64,000 nucleotides of DNA from assembly GCF_004379255.2 (NCBI RefSeq), contig NC_056047.1:24132293-24196292 (forward strand), read 5' to 3'. Below are positions 43,289 to 54,482 of the stretch, one piece after another; the stretch's first letter is position 1; each line of letters starts with the position of its first letter. A program made the translations under genes and the position numbers. Under the pieces are notes generated by a model that was given only the letters and a program-made list of their open reading frames with translations, ran no database searches and had not been told where the DNA came from. The stretch comes from Salvia splendens. Lineage: Eukaryota > Streptophyta > Magnoliopsida > Lamiales > Lamiaceae.

Positions 43289-45397
43289 TGCTTGATGATG
43301 CCGATCTGATTGCTCGGCACTTTTAAGCGCAATCTGCAGACACTCTTTTGCTCTCTTTTGATCACCTCGGATGACCGCTATCCCACCTTTAGTGGGAATC
43401 TTGATGGTGAGGTGATAAGTAGAGCAAACGGCCCGAACTGCGTTGAGCCAGTCTCTTCCCAAGATGATGTTGTACGGGGACCGAGCTTTTACCACAAAGA
43501 ACTCGATCATCGTACTGGAGCTTGTAGGCGCTTTTCCCACCGTGATCGGAAGGCTGATAATACCTTCAGGGCGGGTGTCCTCCTGGGCGAAACTTTTCAG
43601 AGGAAGTGGAGCCGGACTGAGCCGAGCTGGATCCACTTCTAGTTTATCGAAACATTCTTTAAAAAGAATGCTGACTGACGCTCCGGTATCCACAAACACT
43701 CTGTGGATCAGTTTGTTTGCCACTCCGGCTTGGATGACAATAGCGTCTTGATGAGGAGAGATGGCCGGGACGGGATCTGCATCTGAAAATGTAATCACTT
43801 CGTCCTGCTTCAGCCTTTTATGCGTTGGCTCCTCTCGATTGAAGCCTCTGCGCTCTGACTTCAGGGACGATTTAGTCTTCCCGGCAGGGAGAGCATCAAT
43901 AGTCAGGATTACTCCATCATATTGCAGCTCGTCATCGTCTTCGGGGTCCTGTTGCTTTTTCAGATCCTGAGGAGCGCAGTTCGCACCTCTCTGCTTTTTG
44001 TTCTTTTTCGGCTGCTTGCTTTGGTATTTTTTTAACGTCCCTGCTTTCACAAGAGCATCAATACCTGCAGCCAAATGTCGGCACTCCTCGGTATCGTGAC
44101 CGTGGTCTTGATGGAAGGAGCAATATTGATCCTGAGGTCGACGCGCGGCCGATTTCGTCATCCGCTTTGGTTTTTCGAACATATCGGAATGCAGTTCGAA
44201 AATTTCCGCTCTCGACTTGTTCAATGGTACGAACTGAGCGGGCGGCTTCTCAGGATTGAGACGTGGCCCCAATCGGTCTTGCACCGGAGTCCTTTGAATC
44301 CTTTCAAAAGGAGTTCGGCGAGGATGTCCCTGATCGCCAAAAGGAGTTCGGCGAGGATGTCCCTGATCGCTATGATCGGGCTTCCTCCTGTCTCCTCGGG
44401 ATGAGCTGTCTAAAGACCGTTTGCGACGGTCTGCCTCATCGGCACGGGAGAACTGGTCCGCAATGTCCCACATCTCTTGAGCTGTTTGCGGACTGCATTC
44501 CACGAGCTTTCTGTAGAGAGCTCCGGGCAGGATTCCATTTTGGAATGCCGAAATGACAAGTAGATCATTGAGATCATCTACTTGTAGGCATTCCTTGTGG
44601 AATCTCGTCATAAAGTCGCTGATCTTTTCGTCACGACTTTGACGTATAGAAAGCAGCTGAGCCGAAGTGATTCGGGCTTCCGCTTTCTGAAAGAACCTCC
44701 TGTGGAAAGCATCCATTAGATCTCGGTAAGATCTAATGCTGCCTTGGGGGAGGCTATCGAACCACCTTCTTGCGTTCCCGATAAGCAGCTCGGGAAACAG
44801 CTTGCACATATGGACCTCATTGAGACCTTGGTTCGCCATGTTATACTGATAGCGTCCCAGGAAGTCATGAGGATTCACTAACCCGTCATAAGTCATCGAC
44901 GGAGTTCGGTAGTTCTGTGGCAAGGGAGTTCGGGTGATATCGTCCGAGAACGGAGTCTTCAATGCTCCGTACATGGCGAACCCGACATCTCTTCGGTATG
45001 GAGGAGATGGAGTTCTCCTGTGATTCCGGTACCGAGGAGGAACAGGAACATGTCGGGGTTGAGGATTCTTCTTCCTGGAAGACACGGCACTACTGCGGTA
45101 GTGACTTTCATGTCTGGATGAGGAGGGAGAATCCACCGTTTTCGTCTCCGGCTTTTGGCCCTTTTGCAGGAAAATTAAGAACTCTTCCTGCTTCTCGGCC
45201 AAAAACAACTTGACAGCCTCGTTCAAATCGGGCTGCTGGGAAGACTCGGGGCGATGAGTCTTTGAGCGGCTTGTTCCTTCTCCGTGAGAACTGGAAGTAG
45301 ATTTCTCCCGAGGCTGTTTTCCAGACCTGCGGGCTGGACTAGCTTCCTCAGGGTTATCACGAACGGTATTATGGGTGTTATGTGATCTGGTATGCAT
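43286..45397 (-). CDS. Tat-1 gag-protease polyprotein
   Basis: An open frame of 703 residues from the ATG at 45397 (MHTRSHNT). An upstream in-frame ATG in the LTR is less likely, since it precedes the primer site. The gag core has YDGLVNPHDFLGRYQYNM, WFDSLPQGSIRSYRDLMDAF and SAQLLSIRQSRDEKISDFM, as in Tat gag. A short tandem duplication of 11 residues (HPRRTPF) lies near 44305-44370. A zinc-binding-like CSFHQDHGHDTEEC replaces the classical CCHC knuckle. The aspartic protease follows with VFVDTGASVSILF and the flap-side IILGRDWLNAV. The frame ends at the UAG with the readthrough context, so this is the major product and gag-pol the minor one. Confidence 0.9.
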   Translation of the reverse strand: MHTRSHNTHNTVRDNPEEASPARRSGKQPREKSTSSSHGEGTSRSKTHRPESSQQPDLNEAVKLFLAEKQEEFLIFLQKGQKPETKTVDSPSSSRHESHYRSSAVSSRKKNPQPRHVPVPPRYRNHRRTPSPPYRRDVGFAMYGALKTPFSDDITRTPLPQNYRTPSMTYDGLVNPHDFLGRYQYNMANQGLNEVHMCKLFPELLIGNARRWFDSLPQGSIRSYRDLMDAFHRRFFQKAEARITSAQLLSIRQSRDEKISDFMTRFHKECLQVDDLNDLLVISAFQNGILPGALYRKLVECSPQTAQEMWDIADQFSRADEADRRKRSLDSSSRGDRRKPDHSDQGHPRRTPFGDQGHPRRTPFERIQRTPVQDRLGPRLNPEKPPAQFVPLNKSRAEIFELHSDMFEKPKRMTKSAARRPQDQYCSFHQDHGHDTEECRHLAAGIDALVKAGTLKKYQSKQPKKNKKQRGANCAPQDLKKQQDPEDDDELQYDGVILTIDALPAGKTKSSLKSERRGFNREEPTHKRLKQDEVITFSDADPVPAISPHQDAIVIQAGVANKLIHRVFVDTGASVSILFKECFDKLEVDPARLSPAPLPLKSFAQEDTRPEGIISLPITVGKAPTSSSTMIEFFVVKARSPYNIILGRDWLNAVRAVCSTYHLTIKIPTKGGIAVIRGDQKRAKECLQIALKSAEQSDRHHQA

Positions 45398-45446
45398 TTT
45401 TTTTTTTGGGGTGGAAAAAGGGTCAAAAATTCGCTTTATCACAACC

Positions 45447-45464
45447 TTCCCACAGACGGCGCCA
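45447..45464 (-). other. Primer binding site of Tat-1
   Basis: On the minus strand TGGCGCCGTCTGTGGGAA lies 1 bp after the 5' LTR. This is the common primer site of Tat-type plant gypsy elements. Confidence 0.85.
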
Positions 45465-45465
45465 G

Positions 45466-46282
45466 TGATGGTTGGGCGAATTTTTGATGGTAGTGAATGC
45501 GGGTAAAAAATATAGATCACGACACAGGGAATTACGTGGTTCGATTTACTGAGGTAAATCTACGTCCACGGGAAGAAAGGAGGGCAAGATTGTATTGCTT
45601 GATCTGGTTTTCAGCTTACAAATACAGACTTGCTATATGATATTTGATGTCTAGAGCGCTCTCCCCCCTAGTCTATCTGATCTAAGTTCTATTTATACAT
45701 TGAACTAAGATCGTGGCTTGCATCACCACTAACTAGGTCGTGGCTTACATCACCACTAACTAGGTCGTGGCTTACATCACCACTAACTAGGTCGTGGCTT
45801 ACATCACCACTAAGTAGGTCGTGGCTTACATCATCAGTAATTAGGTCGTGGATGTCGTGGAGGTCATGAGATCCTGCATGGGTCCACTATCTCTTTGTTT
45901 GGTCCGCTATCCTGCATGAGATCCTGCATGAGTTGACACCACTATCTCCCAGTTCGGTCGAATAATGAGACCGAACTGCTGAACTATTGCCGAGCAGCTT
46001 TTGCCAATCTGAGAGTAGAGCTTGATTGGTCGGCTTTTACCGAGCTGTAGGCTGGGGCCGAACTCTTTGGTAATGCCGAACTGATACTCTTCCTTGGGGA
46101 CCGAACTGCTGAGCTATTGCCGAGCAGCTTTTGCCAATCTGAGAGTAGAGCTTGATTGGTCGGCTTTTACCGAGCTGTAGGCTGGGGCCGAACTCTTTGG
46201 TAATGCCGAACTGATACTCTTCCTTGGGTTTTGGGCTGATGGGCCCATTGCTATTGGGCTTTGTTTAGTACGTACCCCATCA
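45466..46282 (-). repeat. 5' LTR of Tat-1
   Basis: 817 bp, with the same internal repeats as the 3' LTR. A minus-strand TATA box (tataaata, plus positions 45690-45697) lies in its middle and is the likely promoter for gag-pol. Confidence 0.93.
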
Positions 46283-46534
46283 CTCATCATCCACATCAAC
46301 CAGCATCTATAGTCGTTTTCTTTTTCCTAGCAAAAAGAGCCATCATGCTTTCAAATTAGAGTGGCATATTGCATTAAATTCTCATGTAGAGAAAATGAAT
46401 AAAACTATCAAATTAAGGTAAAAAGTATTAAATATTGCTGGATAGAAATGAATATTTGGTTAGATGAGTGTTTAGCTACAGTAAAGTATTTGAAGCAAAA
46501 AAAAATGTGATATAATTGCATCTGAGTGCAACCT

Positions 46535-46542
46535 TTATAAAT
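46535..46542 (+). promoter_or_regulatory. TATA box of the TAR pseudogene
   Basis: tataaata lies 96 bp before the ATG at 46638, with a purine-rich leader between. The upstream 250 bp are the host block also found at 34797-34985. Confidence 0.6.
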
Positions 46543-46637
46543 AGGAAATCAAGCAGCCCCAAAAACTGTGTCTAAGAGAGAGACTTTGCAAATAAAATCA
46601 AACTAGTTAGATTTTTCTTGAAAAAAAAGAAGTAAAA

Positions 46638-48451
46638 ATGGTAGGCACTGAAGCTGCAGTTGTGATCGAAAGCTCCGTCCCTTCAGATGTTGCTGCTTCC
46701 GTGGCCGCGGTTGCGATGGCGGCGGCCACTGAGGTTGAAGTGATCAAAACTACCGAGTCGAAGCTCACTAACCTTAAGATTCAAACTGTTCCCATTCTCG
46801 ATTTTGATAAGTATGCATAGTTTTTGTTTTTCTTCATCTTTGCTATTTTTGTTTTATGATCTCTACTTTTTGTGTAAATTGCATGCAGTGAGCATTTTGT
46901 GTGTTTTTTTCCTTGTTTCTCTCTCTCTTCTACAGCCTGCATGTGGTCTCTCTTCATGTATATAGGAGTGCTCAATTTTTTTAATTAGTGTTTGTGTTTT
47001 TGATCTATCATTTGCGTGTGCATGCATGTAGTAACACAATATTTTCACCAATTCTTCGCGTGTTTTTCACACATTGTGTGCTACTTCAGTGTGGGTTTTC
47101 TTTGCTTCATGTGTGCATTTTTTTCTTTATATTTTGACAAATTAAAGAAATATGGAATTATAATCTCAGCGGTGGTGATCCCACCATGTATGAAGCCTAC
47201 TAGAAATTAATTGGTGATGATTTCAAAATCACCATTTAAGCATCTGAAGCCCTAAGCTACTTCTCCAACCCCAAGAGTTTTGCTGGTATATGCTCCCTAA
47301 ACTCGAGCAAGAAATCAAGAATCTCCACAATTGGGTAGGAAATGCCGTCGTGGAAGGTCGCCACTTCGTGGTTGGGAATGGCTCCAGCCAGCTTATCCAA
47401 GCCGCTCTGTACGCCCCGGCTAAACCCCTCGACCCCCCAAGCCCCATCAGTGTTGTGTCCGCGGCTCCCTTCTACTCCGTCAGTCTTCAATTGACATCGA
47501 TTGTTTCATTCTAGCTATTGTTTGGATCTAATAAGTCTTTGTTGGTTGCAGTGCTATCCACAGATAGCAAGCTATATGAGATCGAGGTTGTTCGAGTGGG
47601 GAGGCGATGCTTATGCTTACAACGATGACAAAGCCTACATAGAGATGGTCACATCCCGAACAATCCTGATGGTGAATTAAGGGGCCCTGTGTTGAAGAGA
47701 GCCAATGGCATGCTCGTGCATGATCTTGCATACTACTGGCCTCAATCACAAAGCCTGTTGATGAAAACGTTATGCTCATCACTATATCTAAATGCACAGG
47801 ACATGCAGGGTCGAGGATCGGGTAAAGGGCCTAAAAATACATTGGTTTTTATGGCATTAAATGCCATTGTTTATATGTTTTTATATGTGGTTGGTTTCAT
47901 TTTTTTTTGTGTATGTGAAGGTGGGCGATAGTGAAGGACCCTTATGTGGCTAAGCGGATGGTCAGGTTCATGGAAATCAGCACCATTGGGGTGTCCAAGG
48001 AAGCTCAACTCAGAGCTATTACCATCTTGTCGATGATCTCCACCAACAGCTGCCCAAGTAATTTCTTCGAGTTCGGGCGGTCTGTTATGGCTGAGCGATG
48101 GAAGAAGCTGCGAGAAGCTCTTCAGGGAACTGTCAACACTGCAACTTCACACACGACTACAACGAATGCCATCCAGGTAAACAACGTCTAGCGATTGTTT
48201 GACTTTGTATATTCGCGTTGGTGATCGATATTGCATGATATTATCTGTTTTGAACAGCTTACGCTTGGATGAAGGCCCAAGAGGGAGTCAACCTAGAAGA
48301 GGTGACGAAGGAGGAGAAAATTCGAGTACGAGCAGGTGGGACTTTCGGGTGCCCCAATAACTATGCTAGGATTAGTATGTTGGGCAGGGATAAAGACGTT
48401 GATTTGCTTCTAAAGAGACTTCCCTCCATTTTTAAACGTCTAGCTCTTTGA
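46638..48451 (+). pseudogene. Tryptophan aminotransferase-related (TAR)/alliinase-family pseudogene, five exons
   Basis: Likely exons are 46638-46810, 47170-47478, 47552-47821, 47921-48176 and 48258-48451, all with GT/AG ends. Readable family motifs in order are [77 protein letters not shown], the PLP-lysine region [46 protein letters not shown] and the end FGCPNNYARISML. The family comprises PLP-dependent aminotransferases of auxin synthesis and C-S lyases. Exon 2 has two in-frame stops (TAG in MYEAY, TAA after KITI) and a frameshift before the LPKLEQEI block. Exon 3 has a frameshift before the PLP lysine, and exon 4 one before CNFTHDYN. The N-terminal Ala/Val-rich part is unusual. It cannot give a full enzyme. 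Confidence 0.87.
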
Positions 48452-48523
48452 AGCCTTTGTTCATAGCTTACATTTGTTTCAGCCATGTGTCGTAGTGGTC
48501 TCGGTACTTTGGTGTTTGTAATC

Positions 48524-48529
48524 AATAAA
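48524..48529 (+). terminator. Polyadenylation signal of the TAR pseudogene
   Basis: aataaa about 75 bp after the stop codon, preceded by a T/G-rich stretch (tttggtgtttgta). This is a usual plant 3' end arrangement. Confidence 0.5.
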
Positions 48530-48539
48530 ACAACTTTTA

Positions 48540-48844
48540 ATTAGTTTTGTGTTTGTCTTGTCTTCATGACTACTCCATTATTTCTGTGTGAGTGCTAAAA
48601 ATACTCCTCCAAACTTAATTCAATAAAACCCTTTACAATCTTATTATTCAAAACCATACATAACATTAATAGTACATAATTCTATCATCAACTCTCTAAT
48701 GGTCAATCACACTTAAATTTCAAGCTTGAAATAATTCACAATTAGATCAATTTCATTCAATAAAAACACTGCACAACCAAATAATAGTATCCTAGATATT
48801 ATCTATCCCAGTGTTCCACTTATCACAACTTTGCTCTTATAGTA
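48540..48844. other. AT-rich intergenic DNA
   Basis: I see nothing recognisable here beyond AT-rich sequence. It ends at the TA duplication of the following MITE. Confidence 0.5.
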
Positions 48845-49047
48845 CTCCATATGTCCCATTAAAGATGACTCACTTTCCTCTTTGGTTTGTCCCAACTAAA
48901 ATGACCCATTACTAAAAATAGAAACACTTTTATCTCTACTTTATTCTCTCTGTCTTACTTTACTCTCTCCACCTAACACACAAATTAAAGTTGCATAAAA
49001 TCTCGTGTCGCCCAAGGAAAGGGTCATCTTCCTTGGGACGAAGGGAG
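48845..49047. mobile_element. Stowaway-like MITE
   Basis: Ends are ctccatatgtcccattaaag and cttgggacgaagggag, flanked by TA at 48843-48844 and 49048-49049. It is related to the truncated element at 34617. Confidence 0.82.
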
Positions 49048-49313
49048 TACTTAATCGGCAGAGTATTACAATGAAATCCAAAATTCTAACAACAAAATTT
49101 GATGTTATATATGCATACGAAACTATGAAATCTCATACACCTTGTTATGATGGAATGGAATGACATTCTTACCCCTATTTCATTCGTTTGCTTGGTATAG
49201 TATTTTTTTTCCTTAGGTATCACTATTTCATTCCACATGGAAATAGTCATTCCTTCCAGTTAGCTAAAGAATGACGACCTCCATTCCATTTTATCTTATA
49301 TTATATTTAAATT

Positions 49314-49819
49314 TGTTGGAAATATTGTAGCCTTTACACGGGAAAACTCTTGCTATTACAAAAGAACAAAACTGGAAGGTAAATATAACAATAAAAATTA
49401 CAACGAAAGTAAAGAGATGCAAACTATAGTATTCTTCAAGTCAAGTCGAGTCGAGGTGACCCTCTCTCCGCAAGACGAAATACGCCCCGGCTAGTGCTCA
49501 CGGATTGGCGTAATGTCCCCAAAGATGAAACGACTTTCCTCCTATCGAGTTGAAGCACCTCAAACTCGTAGGCACCGGCGAACTTGAATTGAAGGCGAGA
49601 ACCGAGCTATGCAATGCGAACTAGAATGCTTAAACTAGAGAAAGAAGATAGTGTAAGTTGTGGTGTGTTCTCAACTCTCAAGACTCCACCTATTTATAGG
49701 ATAGGAGTGCCTATTTGAAGAGTCTTTGCAATAAGGTACCTCATAAACATTTTGGAGGTTACCACAAGATGAAAGGCCAAAGGCCTAGCCTTTTCAAATT
49801 GATGCACGTTTTTCTTACA
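49314..49819 (-). repeat. 3' LTR of copia-2
   Basis: 506 bp, tgttgg to cttaca on the plus strand. It carries an extra tcaag relative to the 5' LTR near 49440. Confidence 0.93.
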
Positions 49820-49830
49820 ATCCCCCACAT
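49820..49830 (-). other. Polypurine tract of copia-2
   Basis: On the minus strand tgtgggggat directly precedes the 3' LTR. Confidence 0.75.
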
Positions 49831-50401
49831 TGGTTAGAGCGCTGCAAGCTCAAACCAACACCAGACACAAATGCATGTATGCAGACTCTTTTGCTCAGTT
49901 CTCAGGAAACGATACTGTATTTGGAGAGGTAACTTGTGGGTTTGAACCTTCCATAGTCAACACTATCGGACATACCGGCGGACTAGTGGACGCGATGCCT
50001 TGAACTATTCCTCCTTGGTGTATGCCTAGTCAATAGCATCAACACAATATTGTCTCAACTCCATCAGTTCTCACGTTTGTGTCCGTTTCGGCCGTGGAAC
50101 ACCTCTTTGGAATTCATAAGTGACTCACACACACGAAGCGGCCTCACTTCTCACTTACATAGGTGATTCTTACATGAGTATCCTGCCATACTGCATCTCC
50201 TTGAGATTTCAAGAATCATTAAAAGTCAAAAGACTTAACCTCTTACCACCTGCAGGTTACAACACTCAAAGCTTTCTAAAGAATGGGCAAAGATTAAAAT
50301 CTTCTGAGTGTTACAGCTAGATTTGTATAGCTTCATTTTCCCATTGAACCAATCCCATGGGATCTCCAATCGTATGGTTGGGTTACCACTATACTCATCT
50401 T

Positions 50402-53400
50402 TTAAGATGTGGTTTTCAGTCCCATTCCTTTTAGCAATTTATGCATTTGATCACGGTTTAAACCTTTTGTTAACGGATCCGCTAAGTTATCCACTGACCT
50501 TTCATAGTCAACTGTGATAACACCACTTGTGATCAATTGTCTGACGGTATTATGTCGCCGACGAATATGTCGAGACTTACCATTGTATAAGCCAATGTGT
50601 GCTCTACCTATAGCTGTTTGGCTATCACAGTGTATCACTACTGTCGGCACTGGCTTCTTCCAACATGGAATATCTTCTAGGAAGTTTCTAAGCCACTCGG
50701 CTTCTTCCCCTGCTTTATCTAAAGCGATAAACTCAGATTCCATGGCGGAACGAGCAATACACGTCTGTTTCGTTGATTTCCACGAGACAACACCACCTCC
50801 CACAATGAACATATACCCACTTGTAGAAAATGAGTCTTTTGAATCAGAGATCCAATTTGCATCACAGTACCCTTCAAGTACTTGGGGATATCTTGTGTAA
50901 TGCAACCCAAAGTTAATAGTATACTTCAAGTATCTCAAAACTCTACACAGAGCTTTCCAATGTTCCTTGCTTGGGTTGCTCGTAAATCGGCTCAACTTGT
51001 TTACAGGACAAGCAAGATCAGGTCGAGTACAGTTTGTGATAAACATCAAACTTCCTATGACCTTTGCATACTCTTCTTGAGCAACGGAATCACCCATATT
51101 CTTGCTTAGATGGACATTGAGCTCCAAAGGAGTCTTTGCTGGCTTACAATCAAACGAGTTGAATTTCTTAAGCATTTTCTCAACATAATGAGATTGCGTT
51201 AAGGTAATTCCCTCATTAGTCCTCAATATTTTGATTCCGAGAATCACATCAGCTAGACCCATATCTTTCATATCGAAATTTCTTTTCAACATGTTTTTTG
51301 TCTCGTTAATAATGGCACTATTGCTGCCCATTATCAACATATCATCAACATACAAACACACAATAACAAACCCGTTATTTGTGTTCTTAATGTAAACACA
51401 CTTATCACACTCATTGATAGTGAATCCATTTGCCAACATCACGTTGTCAAATTTCAAATGCCATTGTAATGGTGCTTGCTTCAACCCATATAATGACTTT
51501 ACCAGCTTGCATACTTTACGCTCTTGCCCAGGCACAACAAACCCTTCGGGTTGTTCCATATATATTTCTTCTTCCAGATCACCATTCAGAAATGCAGTTT
51601 TCACATCCATTTGGTGAATCTCAAGATTGTGCAAAGCAGCAATCGCTAGAAGCACCCGAATGGAAGTGATTCTCGTAACAGGTGAATAGGTATCAAAAAA
51701 GTCATACCCTTCTTTCTGCTTAAAGCCTTGGACAACTAGGCGAGCTTTGCACTTATCTATAGTACCATCAGGCTTATATTTCCTTTTCAGAATCCACTTG
51801 CACCCTAAAGGCTTACAGCCTTCAGGCAAGTCTACTAACACCCAAGTGTTATTTCTCATGATGGATTCAATTTCACTGTTGATAGCTTCTTGCCACCACG
51901 CCGCGTCTGGGCCAGACAGAGCTTCCGCCAATGACTTTGGTTCGTCATCCAACATAAAAGTTATGAAGTCAGGACCAAAAGTTTTAGCAACTTTAACTCT
52001 TTTACCACGTCTTGGTTCAACATCCTCAGGACTTGACCTCGTCCTTTTTGGAGGATTAGAACTAGTGGATTCATCCATCATTCTTTCACTAGAACGATCC
52101 TCTTGCCTCTTGCAAGGGTATACATTCTCAAAGAATATAGCATTCCTTGACTCAATCGTTGTTCCTTCAGCCACGCCAGGCACAGCTGACCTATGGACTA
52201 TGAAACGATAGGCACTACTATTAAGTGCATGGCCAATAAAGATGCAATCGACTGTTTTAGGGCCTATTGCAACTTGTTTCGGAAGTGGCACTTCTACCTT
52301 CGCTAAACACCCCCACACTTTGAGGTATGAATATGAAGGTTTCTTCCCTTTCCACAACTCATAAGGAGTCACGTCCCTATTTTTTAGTGGAATTTTATTC
52401 AGGATATGATTCGCTGTTAACACAGCCTCCCCCCACATGTTCTGGGATAAACCAGAATTAATCAACAGAGCATTCATCATCTCTTTAAGTGTTCGATTTT
52501 TTCGTTCAGCAACTCCATTTGACTGGGGAGAATATGGAGCCGTTGTTTGGTGAATTATACCACTTGCATGACATAATTCTGCAAACGGGGCTACATACTC
52601 ACCACCTCTATCACTTCGAACACACTTAATTCGACAATTAAGTTGATTTTCGGCTTCATTTTTGAAGTCTTTAAACGCTTCAATTGCCTCATCTTTACTT
52701 CTCAATAAGTAAAGGTAACAATACCTTGTGCAATCATCTATAAATGTGATGAAGTACTTTTTACCACCTCTAGTTTGCACAAATTTTAAATCACATACGT
52801 CTGTATGGATTAACTCTAGAGGTTTTGTGTTTCGTTCTACCGAGCGAAACGGTAGCTTGGTCATTTTTGCTTCAACACAGACTTCACATTTTTCTTGTGA
52901 GTTAAACTTATCTACTTTTAGTAAATTAAGATTTACTAATCTTTTTATGGCATTTAGATTTACATGTCCCAATCTTTTATGCCATAAATCAGAGCACTCA
53001 AGCAAAAAAGAGGATGTGTCATCTTCCTTATTTCTTAATCCTTTTCCACGGTGAATGACCGTAACATTCAGCTCAAAAAGCCCATTCACTAGGTGACCTT
53101 CACCTATGAACTTTTCATACTTGGTCAATATAACCTTTTCACACTCAAATTCTAGTGAAAATCCATGATTTACTAGAAGTGAGCCTGACACCAAATTATT
53201 TCGGATGTCTGGGACATGCAGCACATCCTTGAGGGTAAGAACCTTTCCGGATCCTAATTTTAGGAACACATTACCCACACCAACCACCTCGGAAGAGGCT
53301 TGGTTTCCCATACGTACTTTTCTACCTCCAACAGATTTGTAAGTAGAAAAAACGCTTCTCTCGGAGCACACATGACATGTGGCACCCGTATCAACAAACC

Positions 53401-53746
53401 ATTCATTTGGATTATTACCATGGTCCACGTCGGAGACCACTGCGATCACCTCGTGATCTTTGTTATTTATAACAACACGTTCAAATAATTTGTACAATAT
53501 TGTTACCAACAATAAGTACACAATTATATTGAACCAAATGTGCATTGGTATATTCATCAACCCATGCATCCCAATTACTACTACCAAATCTAAATTGGTC
53601 TTGCTTGTCAAATGACAAACGATAAACATCATTCTCAAGAGAATAGATCTCAAGGAATTAACCACTCCATAGCGCATCGACATTGCGACCGTTCGTTGCT
53701 TTATTCCAGCTTTGAATTTCATGTTTCCTCCGGCATCGGTCGACAT
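50402..53746 (-). CDS. copia-2 protease-integrase-RT-RNase H polyprotein
   Basis: An open frame of 1114 residues from the ATG at 53746. It is also open further upstream into the LTR, which is not expected to be translated. The first 110 residues are Met-rich and hydrophobic ([20 protein letters not shown]) and match no gag domain I know. The protease follows with [13 protein letters not shown], then the GAG-pre-integrase [11 protein letters not shown]. The integrase core has [29 protein letters not shown] and [12 protein letters not shown]. The RT has [21 protein letters not shown] and YVDDMLIMG. RNase H has [19 protein letters not shown] and ADPLTKGL. No stop or shift is seen. The enzyme part could be functional, but without gag it would need particles from another element. 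Confidence 0.9.
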   Translation of the reverse strand: MSTDAGGNMKFKAGIKQRTVAMSMRYGVVNSLRSILLRMMFIVCHLTSKTNLDLVVVIGMHGLMNIPMHIWFNIIVYLLLVTILYKLFERVVINNKDHEVIAVVSDVDHGNNPNEWFVDTGATCHVCSERSVFSTYKSVGGRKVRMGNQASSEVVGVGNVFLKLGSGKVLTLKDVLHVPDIRNNLVSGSLLVNHGFSLEFECEKVILTKYEKFIGEGHLVNGLFELNVTVIHRGKGLRNKEDDTSSFLLECSDLWHKRLGHVNLNAIKRLVNLNLLKVDKFNSQEKCEVCVEAKMTKLPFRSVERNTKPLELIHTDVCDLKFVQTRGGKKYFITFIDDCTRYCYLYLLRSKDEAIEAFKDFKNEAENQLNCRIKCVRSDRGGEYVAPFAELCHASGIIHQTTAPYSPQSNGVAERKNRTLKEMMNALLINSGLSQNMWGEAVLTANHILNKIPLKNRDVTPYELWKGKKPSYSYLKVWGCLAKVEVPLPKQVAIGPKTVDCIFIGHALNSSAYRFIVHRSAVPGVAEGTTIESRNAIFFENVYPCKRQEDRSSERMMDESTSSNPPKRTRSSPEDVEPRRGKRVKVAKTFGPDFITFMLDDEPKSLAEALSGPDAAWWQEAINSEIESIMRNNTWVLVDLPEGCKPLGCKWILKRKYKPDGTIDKCKARLVVQGFKQKEGYDFFDTYSPVTRITSIRVLLAIAALHNLEIHQMDVKTAFLNGDLEEEIYMEQPEGFVVPGQERKVCKLVKSLYGLKQAPLQWHLKFDNVMLANGFTINECDKCVYIKNTNNGFVIVCLYVDDMLIMGSNSAIINETKNMLKRNFDMKDMGLADVILGIKILRTNEGITLTQSHYVEKMLKKFNSFDCKPAKTPLELNVHLSKNMGDSVAQEEYAKVIGSLMFITNCTRPDLACPVNKLSRFTSNPSKEHWKALCRVLRYLKYTINFGLHYTRYPQVLEGYCDANWISDSKDSFSTSGYMFIVGGGVVSWKSTKQTCIARSAMESEFIALDKAGEEAEWLRNFLEDIPCWKKPVPTVVIHCDSQTAIGRAHIGLYNGKSRHIRRRHNTVRQLITSGVITVDYERSVDNLADPLTKGLNRDQMHKLLKGMGLKTTS

Positions 53747-53781
53747 GATTTCAACAAGAGTACAATATTTCGTCTTGCGAT

Positions 53782-54282
53782 TGTTGGAAATATTGTAGCC
53801 TTTACACGGGAAAACTCTTGATATTACAAAAGAACAAAACTGGAAGGTATATATAACAATAAAAATTACAACGAAAGTAAAGAGATGCAAACTATAGTAT
53901 TCTTCAAGTCGAGTCGAGGTGACCCTCTCTCCGCAAGACGAAATACGCCCCGGCTAGTGCTCACGGATTGGCGTAATGTCCCCAAAGATGAAACGACTTT
54001 CCTCCTATCGAGTTGAAGCACCTCAAACTCGTAGGCACCGGCGAACTTGAATTGAAGGCGAGAACCGAGCTATGCAATGCGAACTAGAATGCTTAAACTA
54101 GAGAAAGAAGATAGTGTAAGTTGTGGTGTGTTCTCAACTCTCAAGACTCCACCTATTTATAGGATATGAGTGCCTATTTGAAGAGTCTTTGCAATAAGGT
54201 ACCTCATAAACATTTTGGAGGTTACCACAAGATGAAAGGCCAAAGGCCTAGCCTTTTCAAATTGATGCACGTTTTTCTTACA
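53782..54282 (-). repeat. 5' LTR of copia-2
   Basis: 501 bp. A minus-strand TATA box (tataaata, plus positions about 54153-54162) is conserved in both LTRs. The sequence next to its inner end (minus strand atcgcaagacgaaatattg) is not a tRNA-Met primer site. Confidence 0.92.
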
Positions 54283-54343
54283 AAATTTACCATCATCTCA
54301 ATTTTATAACAAAACTTATATTTTTAAATTTTTAATAATTGAA

Positions 54344-54482
54344 AACACACACACCCCACCACCACACGTACACATACACCCACCACCACACACGTACACA
54401 CACAGCACCATATATATACATACACACAACACCACACCAACACATATACACACACGTCAACACATACATACACCACATATGT
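54344..54482. repeat. CA-rich low-complexity tract
   Basis: Imperfect (CA)n and (CCA)n repeats with short TA runs (cacaccccaccaccacacg, cacacacagcaccatatata). It is not coding. Confidence 0.9.

Larger units (their letters stand above)
37917..46282 (-). mobile_element. Tat/Retand-lineage Ty3/gypsy retrotransposon, internally deleted (Tat-1)
   Basis: 8.4 kb on the minus strand. Two 817-bp LTRs (37917-38733 and 45466-46282) appear identical on reading. The target duplication ctcat lies at 37912-37916 and 46283-46287, and the related uninterrupted locus at 34797-34985 supports the site. Order on the minus strand is 5' LTR, primer site, gag-protease, leaky stop, RT, RNase H, second RNase H, integrase, tandem repeats, remnant of an antisense gene, 3' LTR. 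The double RNase H and the antisense gene mark the Tat lineage. Next to the 3' LTR a 31-bp piece of host flank replaces the polypurine tract and most of the antisense gene. Confidence 0.93.
49314..54282 (-). mobile_element. Ty1/copia LTR retrotransposon with intact pol and no recognisable gag (copia-2)
   Basis: 4969 bp on the minus strand. LTRs lie at 49314-49819 and 53782-54282, and the target duplication aaatt at 49309-49313 and 54283-54287. A purine tract borders the 3' LTR (49820-49830). The LTRs differ by one 5-bp repeat unit (tcaag) and few substitutions, so the copy is young. The integrase-before-RT order defines copia. A gag core and CCHC knuckle are absent, and no initiator-Met primer site follows the 5' LTR. 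The element seems to be an internally deleted derivative. Confidence 0.93.
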
